In this document: one piece after another, positions 6,429 to 9,545 of the stretch | Layout: each line of letters starts with the position of its first letter | How positions within the stretch are numbered: position 1 is the stretch's first letter | From: Candidatus Latescibacteria bacterium 4484_7 | Lineage (GTDB): Bacteria > Krumholzibacteriota > Krumholzibacteriia > Krumholzibacteriales > Krumholzibacteriaceae | Length of the DNA: 9,545 nt | Direction: 5' to 3' | Assembly (NCBI GenBank): GCA_002085285.1 | Contig: NATK01000105.1 | Span: 1 to 9,545 of the forward strand | Translations under genes and position numbers: made by a program | Notes under the pieces: generated by a model | The model's database searches: none | What the model was told of the DNA's origin: nothing | What the model saw: the letters and a program-made list of their open reading frames with translations, nothing else

Positions 6429-6440
6429 GTAACGCGTTAC
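6429..6440. promoter_or_regulatory. 12-bp perfect palindrome upstream of the sigma-54 promoter
   Basis: GTAACGCGTTAC is its own reverse complement and ends 9 bases before the -24 element at 6450. It lies in the gap between the divergent cold-shock gene and the FHA operon, so one bound protein could affect both. Sigma-54 activators usually bind further upstream, so a repressor or modulator is as likely as an activator. The bound protein is unknown. Confidence 0.4.
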
Positions 6441-6449
6441 ACGAACGAT

Positions 6450-6465
6450 TGGCACCCTTTTTGCC
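6450..6465 (+). promoter_or_regulatory. Sigma-54 (RpoN) -24/-12 promoter for the FHA-phosphoesterase-kinase operon
   Basis: TTGGCACCCTTTTTGCC (from 6449) contains TGGCAC and TTGC at the exact required spacing: GG at 6451-6452, ten bases, then GC at 6463-6464. It matches the TGGCAC-N5-TTGC consensus fully. Transcription should start at about 6475-6476. Sigma-54 promoters need an AAA+ enhancer-binding activator; none is encoded in this window. The predicted start site coincides with an ATG at 6475, which argues that the real translation start is the ATG at 6508. Confidence 0.75.
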
Positions 6466-6507
6466 TATTGCTATATGGATGCGTTTTTGACAACGGATAA
6501 CATTGAT

Positions 6508-7854
6508 ATGTTAAGAATACAGATACCATATAGCAAGGTACTTTTGAACCCGATGGACTACGATCCCTCGAGTTTCGATCAGCTCCTAAAGGACTTCGTA
6601 TCGAAATTCGGCAAGGAATCGATGATCCTCGAGGTATTCAACGAAAACATCCAATACCTGCTCTTCATGAGGGAGAGCCAGCCGTACTGGGCCTGCGCCA
6701 ATGACGGGGAAACCTTCTCTCCTATGACAATAAGGGAGTTTTTCCTCAAGGTTATAAAGACTCAATTCCCGCGGATCGTGATCTACCAGACCGACATACT
6801 CCTCTTTCATTCCCTGCTCGTCTATTTTCAGAAAAAGCCCGAGCTCAAGGTCTCAACGACGCTCGTCGATCTCGATGAGATACTCGACAGGGTGGAGCAA
6901 AGGGGGGCAAACGCCATCATATCGGCGAGGCAGCCGGGGAACTTTCTCATGCTCCGCTATCAGAAGGGAAAACCTATAGCGAGCTACTACGGATTCACGG
7001 GAAACAGTCAATCGGATGCAAACAGGAGAGAAGAGTTTCTCGTTCGCGTCTATACATTGAGCTCTCATAGGCCATTCGAGATTAACCTGTTTACCGATCT
7101 CACAGTGACACATTCGGAGGATGCACGAACCATCCCGGATAACTTCGAAGGAAGCATTGTGAATCTATTCACCGGAAGACCTCCGAAGCTCGTGGTAAAG
7201 CTGAAAAACAGACCGCTCAAAACCTATACACTCAGTGGTCACAAGATGTCCATCGGACGACTGCAGGACAACGACATCGTCATCGACAATCTAAGCGTTT
7301 CGCGCAAACACGCAGTGATAGAATCGACGAGAGATGGATTCGTCGTCAGCGATCTGGGCAGCAAGAACGGAACATTCGTGAATGGCGAAAAGATAGACAA
7401 GGTGCATCTCTCGAATGGAGACGTCATCACGATAGGCAAATACGACGTCGTTTTTCAGACATCGGAAAACGATGCTCAGGACATCACCGACCTCGACCAG
7501 ACCGTTATTATTCCCAACTTCAACATGAAAAGAGATCAGAATCAATTTCACGTTCATTTCCCTCTCTCTTCCAACATCACTCCAAAGCTCTTCCGGAGAT
7601 CGAAGATGGAGGAGTACGTCATCGACAAGGATCGATTCAAGATCGGCAAGGGCAGAGATGCCGACATAAAGATAGGCGGACTGTTCGGGCCACGGGTCGA
7701 GGTGGAAATCGTCAAGGAAGAGAACGACTTTATTCTCCAGAAGGTCAAGGGAAAAGAAAATATAAGGATAAACGGCGAGGAGATGGAGAAGAAGATTCTC
7801 GAAGAGGAGGACCTGATTCTCATAGGCAAAGAGGAATTCGTCTTCAAAAGGTAG
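6508..7854 (+). CDS. FHA-domain protein with an unknown N-terminal domain and a degenerate second FHA
   Basis: FHA domains bind phosphothreonine peptides. Numbered from the ATG at 6508 (448 residues), residues 1 to about 225 form a mixed alpha/beta region I cannot assign. Residues 227-316 form a canonical FHA domain: SIGRLQDNDIVI with G250 and R251, then the SRKH segment (S265, R266, H268) and SKNGTFVNG (N287, G288, T289). A linker follows with DITDLDQTVIIP, whose Thr is encoded at 7501-7503. Residues about 365-446 resemble a second FHA (FKIGKGRDADIKIGG ... ENIRINGEEM), but the Ser-x-x-His part is replaced by GPRVEVEI, so phosphopeptide binding is doubtful. Start: an in-frame ATG at 6475 would fall at or before the transcription start set by the sigma-54 promoter and has no Shine-Dalgarno; 6508 has only a weak GGATAA. 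The phosphoesterase gene begins 6 bases after its stop. It probably reads phosphorylation made by the kinase two genes on. Confidence 0.88.
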   Translation: MLRIQIPYSKVLLNPMDYDPSSFDQLLKDFVSKFGKESMILEVFNENIQYLLFMRESQPYWACANDGETFSPMTIREFFLKVIKTQFPRIVIYQTDILLFHSLLVYFQKKPELKVSTTLVDLDEILDRVEQRGANAIISARQPGNFLMLRYQKGKPIASYYGFTGNSQSDANRREEFLVRVYTLSSHRPFEINLFTDLTVTHSEDARTIPDNFEGSIVNLFTGRPPKLVVKLKNRPLKTYTLSGHKMSIGRLQDNDIVIDNLSVSRKHAVIESTRDGFVVSDLGSKNGTFVNGEKIDKVHLSNGDVITIGKYDVVFQTSENDAQDITDLDQTVIIPNFNMKRDQNQFHVHFPLSSNITPKLFRRSKMEEYVIDKDRFKIGKGRDADIKIGGLFGPRVEVEIVKEENDFILQKVKGKENIRINGEEMEKKILEEEDLILIGKEEFVFKR

Positions 7855-7860
7855 GGCTTA

Positions 7861-8586
7861 ATGAAGTATCTCATATTCTCTGACATTCACGGCAACCTCG
7901 ATGCGCTCGAGGCGGTACTCGAGGAGGCGGAAAGGATCCGCCCCGACATCGTCGTTTCACTGGGAGACGTAGTCGGGTACGGAGCCAATCCCAATGAATG
8001 CATAGAACGTGTCGAAGATGTGGCGCAGATCAAAATCGGTGGCAACCACGATCTGGCCGCCTCTGGGCTGATCAAGACAGACAACTTCAACTATGTCGCA
8101 AAGGCTGCAATCCGATGGACGATCGAGGCGCTCAAGGCCGACTACCAGAACATCCTTGCCGACTACGACACGATAAGACGGCACGGCGATTCTCTGTTCA
8201 CGCACGCCACCCCCGTCTCCCCCCTCGACTGGGAATACATCTATACGATCGGGCAGGCGAAGGAGATATTCGAGAAGTTCGGCTCGAGGTTCATCTTCAT
8301 AGGGCATACCCACATACCAGCGATAATTAAGTACAGAGCCGGTGACTGCACAGTGACGGGCGCAAACAGAATCGAGATAAAAGAAGGTGAAAGATACCTC
8401 ATAAATGTCGGCAGCGTCGGTCAGCCGAGAGACGGCAACACGGCGGCGAGCTTTGCAGTACTCGACGAGAAGAAGGGAATCATCTCGATAAAGAGACTTC
8501 CCTATGACGTAAGGAATGCACAGGACAAAATCATCTCTGCAGGCCTGCCCGAAGCACTGGCGATGAGATTGGTGACGGCGAGATGA
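7861..8586 (+). CDS. Calcineurin-like metallophosphoesterase
   Basis: This is a 241-residue two-metal phosphoesterase. All core motifs are present: SDIHGN (D8, H10), GDVVGYG (D36), GGNHD (N62, H63), H115 in FTHATP and GHTHIP (H149, H151). These would hold the di-metal centre, so it should be catalytically active. It has no signal peptide. The GDVVGYGANPNEC signature is typical of single-domain cytoplasmic bacterial members of the family. Their substrates vary and include phosphodiesters, dinucleotide polyphosphates and phosphoproteins; sequence alone does not decide. AGGTAGGG, overlapping the stop of the FHA gene, serves as ribosome binding site. Its TGA overlaps the kinase ATG (ATGA, 8583-8586). 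Lying between an FHA reader and a Ser/Thr kinase, it could remove phosphate in the same pathway, but that is inference. Typical bacterial partners of such kinases are PP2C phosphatases, a different fold. Confidence 0.9.
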   Translation: MKYLIFSDIHGNLDALEAVLEEAERIRPDIVVSLGDVVGYGANPNECIERVEDVAQIKIGGNHDLAASGLIKTDNFNYVAKAAIRWTIEALKADYQNILADYDTIRRHGDSLFTHATPVSPLDWEYIYTIGQAKEIFEKFGSRFIFIGHTHIPAIIKYRAGDCTVTGANRIEIKEGERYLINVGSVGQPRDGNTAASFAVLDEKKGIISIKRLPYDVRNAQDKIISAGLPEALAMRLVTAR

Positions 8587-9545
8587 GTGAAAAGGAAAAG
8601 AGAAACTATCAGATACTCAATACCATCGCCACGGGCGGGACAGCCGTTCTCTACAAAGCCATACAGACCTCACTCGACAGACAAGTAGTCGTCAAAAGGC
8701 TTCACTCCCACCTGACGAACGACATCAACTTCACCAGAAGATTCGAGATCGAGGCGAAGGCCGCAGCGAGCCTGGATCACGAGAACATTGTACGAATAAT
8801 AGACTTCGGGTCGTCGAACAACAACTACTTCATCGTGATGGAATACATTGACGGCATGAGCCTCAAGGAGTTCATCCAGGAGAGAAAACAGATCAGCGAG
8901 GAACTCACCCTCTTCATCGCGCACGAGATCTGCATGGGCCTCGATCATGCTCATCAGAGAGGCATTATCCACCGAGACATCAAACCGGCGAACATCATGC
9001 TGACGAAGGAAGGCCACGTAAAGATAACGGATTTCGGGCTCGCCAAGCTCCATGAGAATCAGACACAGCAGACCGTGGCCAATACCCTGCTCGGTACGCC
9101 TCTCTACATGTCTCCCGAACAGGCGATCGGCGAAAGGATAGACAACAGAAGCGATATCTTCTCGCTCGGGACGATCTGCTACGAGATGGTAACGGGCACC
9201 CAGCCCTTCAAGGGTGACAACTACGCTTCCGTAATACAGAGCATCATAAACGGGCACGTGCCGAGCCCTGGAAAGATCAAGAAGGATTTAAGCCCGAGAA
9301 CCGAACTGATCATCATGAAGGCCCTGAGCAAAGAGCCGTCCAAACGATACAGAACCGCCCTCGATATGGCGAGGGAAATCGAATCGTTCCTCGGGCAGGA
9401 GAAGCTGCTAAGGTTGAAAGAAACCTTACGGAGGATGATGAACGGCGAGTATGTCGAAGAAAAAATGGAAAGATCGAGTGGCGGAGATTCCGGGCGCAGT
9501 CCCGGCCGATCGATCTTCTCTTTCCTCTCCATCGCATTGGCTGCA
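8583..9545 (+). CDS. Hanks-type Ser/Thr protein kinase (C-terminus beyond the window)
   Basis: 321 residues are visible and the frame is open to the window edge. Kinase landmarks: the glycine-rich loop IATGGTAVLYKA at 15-26 (first Gly replaced by Ala, common in bacterial kinases), VAIK-equivalent K38 in VVVKRL, helix C E57, HRDIKPAN at 130-137 with catalytic D132, K134 and N137, DFG at 150-152, an activation loop with several Thr (T161, T164, T168, T172), GTPLYMSPEQ at 171-180, and SDIFSLG with D191. All catalytic residues are intact, so it should be active. After the kinase domain (to about 277) comes a charged juxtamembrane stretch, then FSFLSIALAA at the window edge, which looks like the start of a transmembrane helix. 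It is therefore probably a membrane receptor-like kinase with an unseen C-terminal sensor. It is translationally coupled to the phosphoesterase through the ATGA overlap. Confidence 0.93.
   Translation, partial: MSEKEKRNYQILNTIATGGTAVLYKAIQTSLDRQVVVKRLHSHLTNDINFTRRFEIEAKAAASLDHENIVRIIDFGSSNNNYFIVMEYIDGMSLKEFIQERKQISEELTLFIAHEICMGLDHAHQRGIIHRDIKPANIMLTKEGHVKITDFGLAKLHENQTQQTVANTLLGTPLYMSPEQAIGERIDNRSDIFSLGTICYEMVTGTQPFKGDNYASVIQSIINGHVPSPGKIKKDLSPRTELIIMKALSKEPSKRYRTALDMAREIESFLGQEKLLRLKETLRRMMNGEYVEEKMERSSGGDSGRSPGRSIFSFLSIALAA

Noticed and set aside
6475..6507. ATG at 6475 as start of the FHA protein
   Set aside because: It falls at or before the transcription start set by the sigma-54 promoter and lacks a ribosome site. 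It would be valid only if another promoter upstream is used.

Overview
This window comes from a bacterium of roughly balanced base composition that I cannot place in a phylum. It carries queuosine-biosynthesis genes, a cold-shock protein, several TPR proteins, an FHA protein and a Hanks-type Ser/Thr kinase. At least one promoter matches sigma-54. The mix suits an environmental, probably uncultivated lineage. Genes are tightly packed, and three of the eight genes appear to start with TTG. I see no rRNA, tRNA, CRISPR array, transposase or phage gene.

Left end (1-732, minus strand): the start of queC, cut by the window edge, lies 4 bases downstream of a complete queD. Together they are part of a preQ0/queuosine operon. 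The 733-953 gap is AT-rich. It holds a plausible sigma-70-type promoter for queD, a 14-bp perfect palindrome just past the predicted start of transcription, a stable leader hairpin, and on the other strand a weak sigma-54-like element facing the TPR genes.

Middle (954-6084, plus strand): a very large alpha-solenoid protein of TPR type is built from three-helix units repeating about every 52 residues. It is broken by a reading-frame change near 3628-3660. The repeat spacing shows about 32 nt missing there, which is also the right kind of length (3n+2) to cause the frame change. An 18-base gap later comes a second TPR protein with an N-terminal four-cysteine motif, a long coiled coil and four textbook TPRs. 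Both look like scaffold or protein-interaction proteins.

Right end (6153-9545): a small divergent cold-shock-domain protein on the minus strand faces away from a plus-strand signalling operon. A very good -24/-12 (sigma-54) promoter with a 12-bp palindrome just upstream drives this operon. It encodes an FHA protein (phosphothreonine reader), a calcineurin-like metallophosphoesterase and a Ser/Thr protein kinase (writer) that runs off the window just as a likely membrane segment begins. The spacings are 6 bases and a 4-base ATGA overlap, so the three are probably co-translated. The natural inference is a phospho-signalling module under sigma-54 control, next to TPR scaffold proteins. A functional link between the two groups is a guess from proximity only.
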